From Agriterribacter humi (GTDB taxonomy: Bacteria > Bacteroidota > Bacteroidia > Chitinophagales > Chitinophagaceae): 64,000 nucleotides of DNA. A model generated the notes under the pieces. The model worked only from the letters and a program-made list of their open reading frames with translations, was not told the origin of the DNA and ran no database searches. Position numbers and translations under genes: made by a program. This document shows, piece by piece, positions 1 through 8,321 of the stretch (within the stretch, counting starts at the first letter, position 1; every line of letters starts with the position of its first letter). The stretch is taken from the NCBI RefSeq assembly GCF_009192765.1, contig NZ_VOHQ01000002.1:682001-746000 (forward strand). Reading direction: 5' to 3'.

Positions 1-470
1 TTTGCAATGCTGTAGCTATTCCGGTAATAGCCGCAGGCGGCATTGCTACCGGGAGACAAATGCTGGCAGCAATGGTGCTGGGCGCTGAAGCTGTACAGAT
101 AGGCAGCCGGTTTGTGGCCAGCGTGGAAGCATCTTCGCACATTAATTTTAAAAATGCAATTGTACATGCAACAGAAGGAGATACCATGTTGTCATTAAAA
201 AAGGTAGTACCGGTAAGATTGCTGAAAAACAAATTTTTTGAGGAGGTTCAGGATGCGGAAAACCAAGGAGCAGAAAGCGACATATTAAGGGAAATATTGG
301 GTAAAGGCAGGGCAAAAAAGGGAATGTTTGAAGGCGATCTGGAAGAGGGGGAACTGGAGATTGGTCAGGCAAGTGCACTCATCAGTGATATTCTTCCCGC
401 CGCCAGCATTGTGAAGAATATTTACCGCGAATTTGGTTTGGCTATTGCAAATCCTGTAAAAAAAATATAA
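1..470 (+). CDS. Nitronate monooxygenase, C-terminal part (cut by window start)
   Basis: The open frame runs in from the window edge (codons in phase with position 3) and ends at TAA 468-470. The visible protein begins inside the FMN-binding TIM-barrel region of the 2-nitropropane dioxygenase/nitronate monooxygenase family. It has the glycine-rich AAGGIATG stretch and the following GAEAVQIGSRF phosphate-binding segment. Known members use FMN to oxidise alkyl nitronates to carbonyl compounds and nitrite, and several are of uncertain physiological role. The internal ATG at 60 lies in the middle of the conserved barrel and is not the start. Family is clear from the motif pair; substrate is not. 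Confidence 0.88.
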   Translation, partial: CNAVAIPVIAAGGIATGRQMLAAMVLGAEAVQIGSRFVASVEASSHINFKNAIVHATEGDTMLSLKKVVPVRLLKNKFFEEVQDAENQGAESDILREILGKGRAKKGMFEGDLEEGELEIGQASALISDILPAASIVKNIYREFGLAIANPVKKI

Positions 471-479
471 TTTAATGGT

Positions 480-881
480 ATGAAACCGAAATCCGTTTTT
501 CTTTCAACTTTGCTGGTCTTTTCTTTTTCGGCTGCAATAGCCGATCCGGGAGTTCCGGAGAAAGGAGTTGAAGAAGAGATGGTAAGCGGGATGGTGATGG
601 ACATGGATAGCAAGAAGCCTTTAAGGGATGTGAATATTACCGCTATTCTTAACTCCAAACGGGAGAAAATTGCTTTAACAGATATGAACGGGGGGTATAG
701 TTTTATTATGCTTAAGCCCGGAACGTATAAATTGGTTTTTGAAAAAGAAGGGTATAAAAAAGTAATCAAAGAAAGGGTACTGGTGAAAAATAAAACTTCA
801 TTGCAGCTTAATATAGAAATGCCCGAATTCGTTCCTTTTTCCGAACGTGGACCATCCGCCTGGCATTTTTTTGATTATTAA
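480..881 (+). CDS. Secreted protein with carboxypeptidase-regulatory-like domain
   Basis: This 133-aa protein has an N-terminal signal peptide (about residues 1-21, ending in AIA). A single transthyretin-like beta-sandwich of the carboxypeptidase D regulatory type follows, about residues 34-115. The diagnostic pattern is VSGMVMD, then PLRDVNI, then TDMNGGYSFIMLKPGTYKL. In Bacteroidota this fold is usually the N-terminal part of TonB-dependent receptors; here it stands alone. It begins 9 bp after the preceding stop, so the two may be co-transcribed. Likely periplasmic or surface-associated. No enzymatic residues are recognisable, and function is unknown. Confidence 0.8.
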   Translation: MKPKSVFLSTLLVFSFSAAIADPGVPEKGVEEEMVSGMVMDMDSKKPLRDVNITAILNSKREKIALTDMNGGYSFIMLKPGTYKLVFEKEGYKKVIKERVLVKNKTSLQLNIEMPEFVPFSERGPSAWHFFDY

Positions 882-938
882 TAATGCTTTCTTATCAGCA
901 TGCTTTTTGTGTTTCTTTCATTTTACTTTCGCATCAGT

Positions 939-1904
939 TTATGGCTTCATATCCCACACCAATGCACTGGCGCCTAAAATAGCGGCATCAGCTTCCTTGA
1001 GTTCACTGAAAATAAGTTTTACTTTATTTTGAAATATAGGAAGGAGGTTTTTCTCCATATGCTCTTTGGTGGGCTTAAGAATCAGATCGCCGGCTTTGGT
1101 CATTCCACCGAATAATATAATTGCTTCGGGCGAAGAAAACATTACGAAGTTAGCAAGCGCCATGCCTAATATCATGCCGGTATATTCATACACTTCCCTT
1201 GCTATAAGATCGCCCTGTATGGCACAATCATATACTATCCTTGAATCAATTTCATCGGTGGGATAATTTCTTAGCAAGCTATCCTGTCCATGTCGTTGTT
1301 CAAGGAATTCTCTTGCCGTATTGGCTACACCCGTGGCGGATGCATAACTTTCCAATGAACCATGCATGCCGGTACCCGGGTGCAGTCGTCCGTTAGGTAT
1401 GATCATGGTGTGCCCTAATTCTCCGGCAAAGCCATCATGCCCGTACATTAAATGCCCGTTTGCTACAATACCGCTTCCAACGCCGGTGCCTAATGTAATC
1501 ATAATAAAGTCTTTCATCCCCTTGGCGGCGCCATACATCATTTCTCCTACTGCTGCGGCATTGGCATCGTTGGTTAATGCAGCCGGTACTCCAAATGTTT
1601 CAGTCACCATACTGGCAAGCGGGATAATGCCTTTCCATATCAGGTTAGGAGCATACTCTATTGTACCACTGTAAAAATTTCCGTTGGGAGCGCCTATGCC
1701 TATGCCTTTAATACTATCTATGCCGCCTACCTGCTCTATTGCAGGTTGCAGCGCCTCGTGCAGTTCGATAATATAGTCTTCTATTCTCGTATGTTTCCTG
1801 CTCGAAATAGCGCCACGGTATAATGTATCTCCCCTGTGATCAACAATGCCAAAAACGGTATTCGTTCCACCTATATCAATGCCAATTGCGTATTCCTGTT
1901 TCAT
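939..1904 (-). CDS. ROK-family sugar kinase (glucokinase-like)
   Basis: This 321-aa cytoplasmic protein has the ROK ATPase fold. The N-terminal phosphate-1 loop is GIDIGGTNTVFGIVD (about residues 8-22), the catalytic Asp lies in the LTNDANAAAVGE segment (about 112-123), and the second phosphate loop is ITLGTGVGSG (about 136-145). The GELGH histidine is present. The cysteine cluster that binds zinc in most ROK kinases (CxCGxxGC just after GRP) is replaced by HPGTGMHGS. The likely reaction is ATP-dependent phosphorylation of glucose or a related hexose. It lies 51 bp downstream of a sugar/H+ symporter on the same strand, so uptake and phosphorylation are probably coupled. Exact hexose specificity cannot be read. 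Confidence 0.9.
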   Translation of the reverse strand: MKQEYAIGIDIGGTNTVFGIVDHRGDTLYRGAISSRKHTRIEDYIIELHEALQPAIEQVGGIDSIKGIGIGAPNGNFYSGTIEYAPNLIWKGIIPLASMVTETFGVPAALTNDANAAAVGEMMYGAAKGMKDFIMITLGTGVGSGIVANGHLMYGHDGFAGELGHTMIIPNGRLHPGTGMHGSLESYASATGVANTAREFLEQRHGQDSLLRNYPTDEIDSRIVYDCAIQGDLIAREVYEYTGMILGMALANFVMFSSPEAIILFGGMTKAGDLILKPTKEHMEKNLLPIFQNKVKLIFSELKEADAAILGASALVWDMKP

Positions 1905-1955
1905 GTGTAATAAAGTAATAAATATTTATTCCTGCTGTTAATACCGATGTGTTTA

Positions 1956-3611
1956 TTAATGTCCGCCACCGCTGTCAAGCGCACTGTAATCAATACCCTG
2001 CGATTTTAAAACGGATTTTACACGGAAAGCATAAAAAGTAAGATAAACAAAACATAAAACTGCTACCCAGTAAGACTGGTGAATACCAACCACCGGAATA
2101 TCAGCAAGTTTTCCCTGCAATGGCGGAATAATAGCGCCACCCAATATCATCATTATTAAAAAAGCAGAACCCTGTGCGGTGTATTTGCCCAGACCCGCAG
2201 TGGCCAAAGAAAAAATACTGGGCCACATAATAGAACAAAATAAACCGCCGCTTAAAAAAGCATAGGTTGCCGGTTTGCCTGTAGTAAATAAGCCTATAAG
2301 CATAGCAATTACGCCTAATCCTCCAAATATCATGAGGGTTTCGGTAGGTTTTTCCTTGCCCAGGAAAAAGCCCCCTATCTGGAAAACTATAATACCCGCG
2401 TATGCATACAGGGGAGTGAAATCATTACCTGCAATAAGGTTTGCCGCAATCACAACGCCAAAGGCTAAATAGGGAACAATAATCCATAAAATAGTACGTG
2501 TTGAGCGCGTGGGATTAAATACCGTAATAGCCCCCGTCCATCTTCCAATCATCAAGCTGCCCCAGTATAACGATATAAAAGGAGCAAGCTGTTTTTCATG
2601 GTATCCTCCAAAATCGGGATGTTTTAAAAGTTCGCCTAAATTGCTCTGAATGGTTACTTCAACGCCCACATATAAAAAAATAGCCAGCATGCCCAATACG
2701 AGCTGGGGATATTTCATAGCGCCCCAACCCGATGGTTTTTTTTGTGCACTGGCATTAGCAGTAAAAAAGCTAACCACCATAAAAATCAATCCAGCTACAA
2801 GCAGCCACATATTGCGGACACTTACTTCAGGGCTTAATTTTTCATTGACAGGCAAACCACGGTAACTGGCAAAAATAATTCCGAATATCACCATCATCAC
2901 CAGGGTAATAACAATTAAAAGCCACATGGCTTTTGGAGCGTGCTCAAAACTGTCTTCTTCTTTTACATTGGGCAGTTTTTTACTGGTTGCAAACAATAAT
3001 GCCGAAAGCAGAAATAGCGCCCCAACCGCTATGTATAACCAGTTCATAGAGCTGATAGATGCATTTTCAATATCCGTTTCACTTATGGAAGCATGTCCGA
3101 ATAAAGCCAGCGCTACAGCTATTGGGCCTATTGTTGTGCCAAAAGAATTAACGCCACCCGCAAGGTTCAAACGGTGCGATCCTGTTGTAGGGTCGCCTAA
3201 AGCAATGGCAAAAGGATTAGCGGAAGTTTGCTGAAGTGAAAATCCCAGGCCGATAATAAAAAGAGAGATCAGCACACCCGAAAAACCACCAAAGTTAAAA
3301 GATAGCAACATCAGCACAGCTCCTACAACACTGGTAAGCAAACCGTAGATTATACCGGTTTTCATGCCCCAGTGATTCATGATGTCTTTATTTTTTACTG
3401 CCGATGCTACAAACAAACCCAATGCCCCGATATAATAAGCGCCATAAAAAGCAAAGTCAATCAACTGGCTTTGAAACTGGTCGAGTTGAAAATAATGCTT
3501 GCAGAAAGGAATAAAAATACCATTACCGGCAGCAATAAATCCCCAAAAAAAGAATACGATCACCAGTATACTCAATGCGCTGGTATTGGTAGGTTGCTTG
3601 GTTTGAGCCAT
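1956..3611 (-). CDS. Sugar MFS transporter, FucP/glucose-galactose family
   Basis: This 551-aa integral membrane protein starts with a short cytoplasmic tail and then a first membrane helix ([20 protein letters not shown]). The family hallmark is [17 protein letters not shown], followed by [17 protein letters not shown], as in the L-fucose and glucose/galactose proton symporters. It is about 100 residues longer than a standard 12-helix FucP. The extra length falls in the middle, where additional hydrophobic segments suggest about 14 helices. It is transcribed with the ROK kinase downstream and divergently from a second FucP-type permease at 3746. Substrate is inferred to be a hexose. Confidence 0.9.
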   Translation of the reverse strand: MAQTKQPTNTSALSILVIVFFFWGFIAAGNGIFIPFCKHYFQLDQFQSQLIDFAFYGAYYIGALGLFVASAVKNKDIMNHWGMKTGIIYGLLTSVVGAVLMLLSFNFGGFSGVLISLFIIGLGFSLQQTSANPFAIALGDPTTGSHRLNLAGGVNSFGTTIGPIAVALALFGHASISETDIENASISSMNWLYIAVGALFLLSALLFATSKKLPNVKEEDSFEHAPKAMWLLIVITLVMMVIFGIIFASYRGLPVNEKLSPEVSVRNMWLLVAGLIFMVVSFFTANASAQKKPSGWGAMKYPQLVLGMLAIFLYVGVEVTIQSNLGELLKHPDFGGYHEKQLAPFISLYWGSLMIGRWTGAITVFNPTRSTRTILWIIVPYLAFGVVIAANLIAGNDFTPLYAYAGIIVFQIGGFFLGKEKPTETLMIFGGLGVIAMLIGLFTTGKPATYAFLSGGLFCSIMWPSIFSLATAGLGKYTAQGSAFLIMMILGGAIIPPLQGKLADIPVVGIHQSYWVAVLCFVYLTFYAFRVKSVLKSQGIDYSALDSGGGH

Positions 3612-3711
3612 TTTTTAGCGTTAAGGTGGTAAATATAAGAACAGGGAGTGAAATTAAATCATAACAACCGTTTGCAGCAAAAAAAATCGCAAATGGGGTT
3701 GCTATTCCCAA

Positions 3712-3719
3712 TATGTTTG
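3712..3719 (+). promoter_or_regulatory. Candidate -7 promoter box (TATGTTTG) for the permease at 3746
   Basis: TATGTTTG matches the Bacteroidota housekeeping -7 consensus TAnnTTTG and ends 26 bp before ATG 3746. It overlaps the more upstream ATG at 3713, which makes 3713 unlikely as the translation start. No convincing -33 TTTG was found, so this rests on the -7 box alone. Confidence 0.45.
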
Positions 3720-3745
3720 TTAAGTTCGGGAAATTTTATACAAAC

Positions 3746-5110
3746 ATGTCTACAGCCATTGGTCTTCAACCCGCCGCTGCCCGTAAAAGCTACATTTCAT
3801 CTATCATTATTATTGGGGCTTTATTCTTTATTTTTGGATTCGTTACCTGGATCAATGGAATATTAATTCCTTACCTCAAAATTGCCTGTGAACTGGAATC
3901 CACTACCCAGTCTTTCCTGGTTGCTACCGCTTTTTTTATCGCATACTTTGTAATGTCTATTCCTTCATCGTATGTACTAAGGAAAACCGGGTATAAAAAA
4001 GGGATGTCTCTGGGGCTTCTCATTATGGCTGTAGGGGCATTGGTTTTTATACCTGCAGCACAGTCGCGCAATTATAATCTTTTTTTATTCGGACTGTTTG
4101 TGATCGGAACAGGGCTTGCCTTATTGCAAACCGCGTCAAATCCCTATATATCCATTATTGGGCCTATCGAAAGCGCTGCTTCCCGGATAAGCATAATGGG
4201 GATATGTAATAAATTGGCCGGCATTATTGCAAGTTTAATATTCGGCTTTATTGCATTGAAGGATGCAGATGCACTTACCGAAAAATTAAAATCAATGGAT
4301 GTTGCTGCTAAGGCGGCGGAACTTGATCAACTGGCTGCCAGGGTTATCAATCCATACATCATTATAACCATTGTATTGGTAGTACTTGCAATCGCTGTGT
4401 ATTTTTCTTCGTTACCCGATATTAAGGATGACGGAGATGCAGATGAAAATACTGCTTCGGTTGCAAACGGAGGAAAAAAGAATATTTTCCAGTTCCCACA
4501 TTTATTTTTGGGCGCCTTAGCCATGTTTTTATATGTAGGAGTGGAAGTAATGTCAGGAGATACTATAATCAGCTACGGGCACGCTCTTGGAATTGAAATG
4601 GCAAAAGCGAAATTCTTTACATCGGCAACACTGGTTTGTATGCTGATCGGTTATATACTTGGAATTTTTGCTATTCCGAAGTTGCTATCCCAGCAAACCA
4701 GCCTGAAGATTTTTTCAGTTATAGGCGTAGTATTTACCGCTGTTGCCTTACTAACCACTGGTTTTACATCTGTATTGTTCATTGCTTTACTGGGCTTTGC
4801 CAATTCTTTATTATTCCCCGCAATATTTCCACTTGCCATAAGCGGACTGGGCAGATTTACCAAATTGGGTTCAGGCATTGTTGTAATGTCGTTTGTGGGA
4901 GGAGCCATTTTACCATTGGTATATGGCGCAATGGTAGATAGCGGCACGCAGCAGGCTGTGGCTAACGGTGTGGCTGAAGGAACCGCACATGCTTTTGCTG
5001 CCCGCAGCTCTTACTGGTTTATGATACCATGCTATCTTTATATATTGTATTATGGTATCAGTGGTCATAAAGTGGGCTTAAAAAAAGTTAGTAAAACGAC
5101 CATTGCGTAA
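3746..5110 (+). CDS. Glucose/galactose-type MFS sugar symporter
   Basis: The protein is 454 aa from ATG 3746. A longer reading from ATG 3713 adds 11 poorly hydrophobic residues and overlaps a promoter-like box. It has 12 predicted membrane helices. The family signature is LLQTASNPYISIIGPIESAA with the RISIMGICNKLAG segment just after it, typical of the GluP/FucP branch that imports glucose or galactose with protons. A hydrophilic loop between the two six-helix halves (around residues 225-260) is normal. The divergent arrangement with a second FucP-type permease and a ROK kinase suggests a glucose-use locus, just upstream of glycogen synthesis genes. Confidence 0.92.
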   Translation: MSTAIGLQPAAARKSYISSIIIIGALFFIFGFVTWINGILIPYLKIACELESTTQSFLVATAFFIAYFVMSIPSSYVLRKTGYKKGMSLGLLIMAVGALVFIPAAQSRNYNLFLFGLFVIGTGLALLQTASNPYISIIGPIESAASRISIMGICNKLAGIIASLIFGFIALKDADALTEKLKSMDVAAKAAELDQLAARVINPYIIITIVLVVLAIAVYFSSLPDIKDDGDADENTASVANGGKKNIFQFPHLFLGALAMFLYVGVEVMSGDTIISYGHALGIEMAKAKFFTSATLVCMLIGYILGIFAIPKLLSQQTSLKIFSVIGVVFTAVALLTTGFTSVLFIALLGFANSLLFPAIFPLAISGLGRFTKLGSGIVVMSFVGGAILPLVYGAMVDSGTQQAVANGVAEGTAHAFAARSSYWFMIPCYLYILYYGISGHKVGLKKVSKTTIA

Positions 5111-5183
5111 CCTGTTTTACCGTCAATTGTAACAAAACAGTAAGCAGCAAAGTTTGAAATGTATTTATCATAAATTATAGAAA

Positions 5184-5215
5184 GGACACGGATAAAATAT
5201 ATTTTATCCGCGTCC
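5184..5215. repeat. Long near-perfect palindrome upstream of glgA
   Basis: A 16-bp arm beginning GGACACGGATAAAATA is followed with no loop by its inverted copy TATTTTATCCGCGTCC, with a single A/C mismatch. A T-rich run (5231-5243) follows about 15 bp later. It may end transcription of the permease gene, or be a binding site for a dimeric regulator. The sequence alone does not decide. Confidence 0.6.
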
Positions 5216-5250
5216 CTGAATGTGGGAGCAATATTTTTTTCTTTTCCCGC

Positions 5251-5280
5251 TTGTATAAATCAAAAACCTTCCTATATTCA
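5251..5280 (+). promoter_or_regulatory. Candidate promoter of glgA-glgC
   Basis: TTG at 5251-5253 and TATATTCA at 5273-5280 are separated by 19 bp, which is the spacing of Bacteroidota -33 and -7 elements (TTTG, TAnnTTTG); the -7 box is imperfect at its last two positions. The expected start of transcription is about 25 bp upstream of the glgA ATG at 5313. Confidence 0.45.
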
Positions 5281-5312
5281 ATCAAAGAACCCGCTCACCG
5301 AATTTAAACAGG

Positions 5313-6773
5313 ATGGAAATAATACATGTTAGTGCCGAGTGTTACCCGGTTGCTAAGGCAGGTGGCTTAGGAGATGTTGTTGGGGCACTGCCTAAATACC
5401 AGAACGAACTGGGGCATATCGCCAAAGTGGTAATGCCCATGTACAAAACAAAGTTTTTAATAGATAATGTATGGGATGTTGTACATAAGGGAAGAACGAA
5501 TATCGGCGACTACTGGTTTGATTATACTGTTATTAAAGAACAAACCAACAAGCTGGGTTTTGATTTGTACCTGGTAGATATTAATGGTTTATTAGACAGG
5601 GAAAAAGTATATGGATATAATGATGATACCGAAAGATTCACTGCTTTCCAGGTAGCGGTTGTAGACTGGATTGCGGTATGGGCGCACCGTCCGGATGTAA
5701 TACATGTACATGATCATCACACCGGGTTAATTCCGTTTATCATTAAGCATTGTTATAAGTATCAGCATTTACACGAAATTCCTACAGTGCTTACCATACA
5801 CAATGCACAGTACCAGGGAACAATGGGCTGGGACAAAAGTTATTTGCTGCCGCCATGGGATAGCTGGAAGTGGGGAATGCTGGACTGGAAAAACAACATT
5901 AATCCGTTGGCATCAGGTATAAAATGTGCCTGGAAAGTAACTACAGTAAGTATGAGTTACTTGGATGAGCTGCGGCAATCTGCTAACGGGCTGGAAGCCC
6001 TTTTTGAATATGAAAGAGGAAAATGTACGGGTATTTTAAACGGTATTGATACAACGGTGTGGGACCCGCGAAATGATAGCTATCTTGAAGATCACTTTAG
6101 TATTGAGTCTGTAGCCGAAGGCAAAGCAAAAAGCAAACGCCGCCTTTGTGAAACCTTTGACCTGGATTTCGATAAGCCGCTGATCGTTTTTATTGGCAGG
6201 CTGGTAGGCGAAAAAGGAGCCGATATACTCCCTTCGGCTATTAGTGACAGTTATTATTATATCGGCCGGAAAATGAATTTCCTGATACTGGGCAGCGGTT
6301 TCCCGGAAGTGGAAGCGCAACTCAGCCTGTTACAGAAACTGGCGCAAAAGGATTATAACGTTTATATCGGGTATAATGAATCACTGAGTCATCTCATGTA
6401 TGCCGGAGCGGATTATTTACTGATGCCGTCAAGAGTGGAGCCCTGCGGGCTCAACCAGATGTATGCTATGCGTTATGGAACGATACCTATGGTACGCCGT
6501 ACAGGCGGATTAAAGGATACGGTAATAGATCATGGTGAAAAAGACGGCTATGGTATTGTATACAACTGGGCTTCTGTTGGAGATATTACACACAGCATCT
6601 GGCGGGCGATAGATTTGTTTGAGGACCAGGAAAAAATAAATGAAGTAAGAGAAAGGATGATGCGACTGGATTTTAGCTGGCAGCATAGCGTTCAGCAGTA
6701 TCTCAGCCTGTACGAAGAACTATTGCAGGAGGAAAATGAAGCGCCCGTAAAAGAGGATGCGGTTAAAGAATGA
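5313..6773 (+). CDS. glgA: Glycogen synthase (ADP-glucose type)
   Basis: The protein is 486 aa, the normal length for GT5 bacterial/plant starch and glycogen synthases. The N-terminal half begins MEIIHVSAECYPVAKAGGLG, with the KAGGLGD motif (residues 15-21) that binds ADP-glucose. The C-terminal GT-B half contains FIGRLVGEKGAD and the PSRVEPCGLNQMYAMRYG segment that carries the catalytic Glu and nucleotide-binding residues. It transfers glucose from ADP-glucose to the non-reducing end of alpha-1,4-glucan. glgC follows 37 bp later on the same strand, so substrate synthesis and polymerisation are encoded together. No branching enzyme gene lies in the window. Confidence 0.96.
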   Translation: MEIIHVSAECYPVAKAGGLGDVVGALPKYQNELGHIAKVVMPMYKTKFLIDNVWDVVHKGRTNIGDYWFDYTVIKEQTNKLGFDLYLVDINGLLDREKVYGYNDDTERFTAFQVAVVDWIAVWAHRPDVIHVHDHHTGLIPFIIKHCYKYQHLHEIPTVLTIHNAQYQGTMGWDKSYLLPPWDSWKWGMLDWKNNINPLASGIKCAWKVTTVSMSYLDELRQSANGLEALFEYERGKCTGILNGIDTTVWDPRNDSYLEDHFSIESVAEGKAKSKRRLCETFDLDFDKPLIVFIGRLVGEKGADILPSAISDSYYYIGRKMNFLILGSGFPEVEAQLSLLQKLAQKDYNVYIGYNESLSHLMYAGADYLLMPSRVEPCGLNQMYAMRYGTIPMVRRTGGLKDTVIDHGEKDGYGIVYNWASVGDITHSIWRAIDLFEDQEKINEVRERMMRLDFSWQHSVQQYLSLYEELLQEENEAPVKEDAVKE

Positions 6774-6810
6774 TTTTAAAATTTATTCTTCATAATTAAT
6801 TATTTGGGCT

Positions 6811-8085
6811 ATGAAAAAGAGTGTGATCGCTGTTATATTGGGAGGCGGTGCAGGTACCCGTCTTTCCCCGCTTACCGCTACCCGCAGCAAGCCTGCTGTG
6901 CCTATTGCCGGTAAATATCGACTGGTAGATATTCCCATCTCTAATTGTCTTAATTCTGATATCGGCAGAATGTATGTGCTTACCCAATTCAATTCCGCAT
7001 CTCTTAACAAGCACATCAAAAACACGTATCATTTCAGTATTTTCAGTAAAGCATTTGTAGACATATTGGCCGCTGAACAAACGCCCGACAACCCGGGCTG
7101 GTTCCAGGGAACGGCAGACGCAGTGCGCCAGTCCTTACGTCATTTGCAGCAACAGGAATTTGATCATGTGCTTATTCTGTCCGGCGATCAGTTGTACCAG
7201 ATGGATTTCAGTGAAATGCTGCAAAGCCATATAGACAAAGAAGCAGACATCTCCATAGCCACCATACCTGTTGCGGCAAGGGAGGCGCCGGAATTTGGTA
7301 TTCTTAAAGCAGATGAGGATCATTATATAACCTCATTTATAGAAAAGCCAAAGAAAGATTTATTGCCGGATTGGACGAGCGATACCGGTGATGAAATGCA
7401 AAAGTCCGGCAGAATATACCTGGCTTCTATGGGTATATATATATTCAACCGTAAACTGCTGTTTGATATGCTGCTGGATGTACATAAAGATGCCACAGAT
7501 TTCGGCAAAGAAATTATTCCGGATTCCATCAGTACCCATAAAGTAGTAAGCTACCAGTACGACGGGTATTGGACCGATATTGGAAATATCTATTCTTTTT
7601 TTGAAGCCAACCTGGCGCTTACGGACGATATACCTCCTTTCAACCTCTTTGACAATTCAAAATCGGTATACACACGGCCGCGGATGCTGCCGCCAGCCAA
7701 AATAAGTGGTACTACATTAGAGAGAACCATTATTGCCGAGGGTTGCATTATTAATGCTTCACGTATTGAAAACAGTGTAACGGGTATCCGTACCCGCATT
7801 GGATACGGATCAACCATTGTAAGCACTTATATTATGGGGAGCGATTATTATGAAACCTTAGAGGAAATGAAAAATGCTGCACTGCGCGGCCTGCCCAAAA
7901 TGGGTATTGGTGAAAGATGCTATATCCGGAACGCCATTATTGACAAGAACTGCAGAATTGGAAATGATGTGCGGATCAATGGAGGAACACACATGCCCGA
8001 TTCTGATCATCCTTTGTATACGGTAAAGGATGGCATTGTGGTCGTGAAGAAGGGTGCTATATTGCCTGACGGGTTTGTGATTTGA
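6811..8085 (+). CDS. glgC: Glucose-1-phosphate adenylyltransferase
   Basis: This 424-aa protein makes ADP-glucose from glucose-1-phosphate and ATP. The nucleotidyltransferase domain starts with the GGGAGTRLSPLT loop (about residues 10-21). The KPAVPIAGKYRLVDIPISN segment, with allosteric and substrate residues, follows. FIEKPK (about residues 176-181) matches the glucose-1-phosphate-binding site. The C-terminal part is a left-handed beta-helix with hexapeptide-like turns (RIGYGSTIV, RIGNDVRI). It is the second gene of a glgA-glgC operon. Length and motifs are all standard, so this assignment is firm. Confidence 0.96.
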   Translation: MKKSVIAVILGGGAGTRLSPLTATRSKPAVPIAGKYRLVDIPISNCLNSDIGRMYVLTQFNSASLNKHIKNTYHFSIFSKAFVDILAAEQTPDNPGWFQGTADAVRQSLRHLQQQEFDHVLILSGDQLYQMDFSEMLQSHIDKEADISIATIPVAAREAPEFGILKADEDHYITSFIEKPKKDLLPDWTSDTGDEMQKSGRIYLASMGIYIFNRKLLFDMLLDVHKDATDFGKEIIPDSISTHKVVSYQYDGYWTDIGNIYSFFEANLALTDDIPPFNLFDNSKSVYTRPRMLPPAKISGTTLERTIIAEGCIINASRIENSVTGIRTRIGYGSTIVSTYIMGSDYYETLEEMKNAALRGLPKMGIGERCYIRNAIIDKNCRIGNDVRINGGTHMPDSDHPLYTVKDGIVVVKKGAILPDGFVI

Positions 8086-8091
8086 TAGGTT

Positions 8092-8303
8092 TGTTACAGG
8101 TTACAGGTCTCAGGTTTCAGGGCAAGATACGTGTGCTTGACCTGCAACTTGCTACCCTGCGACTTGTAACCTGGAACCTGAAACTTGTAACCGTACTCTG
8201 CAACCTGCAACTTGCCACCCTGTAACCTGCACCCTGTAACTTGTAACCGTACTCTGCAACCTGCAACTTGCCACCCTGTAACCTGCACCCTGTAACTTGT
8301 AAC
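8092..8303. repeat. Repeat family A, locus 1, with a 2 x 56-bp tandem duplication
   Basis: This is a run of short variants of CAGGTTACAGG on the left and CCTGCAACTTG / CCTGTAACTTG on the right, giving inverted arms. Positions 8192-8247 and 8248-8303 are two identical tandem copies of a 56-bp unit. Three similar loci occur in the window (9720, 21511, 41391). Open frames across it encode only low-complexity LQVTGCR-like peptides and are not taken as genes. Confidence 0.9.
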
Positions 8304-8321
8304 ATCCATTAAACTACTGCT

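Noticed and set aside
3523-3711. Minus-strand frame near the divergent permease starts
   Set aside because: Shadow of the 1956-3611 gene and its promoter; no family match.
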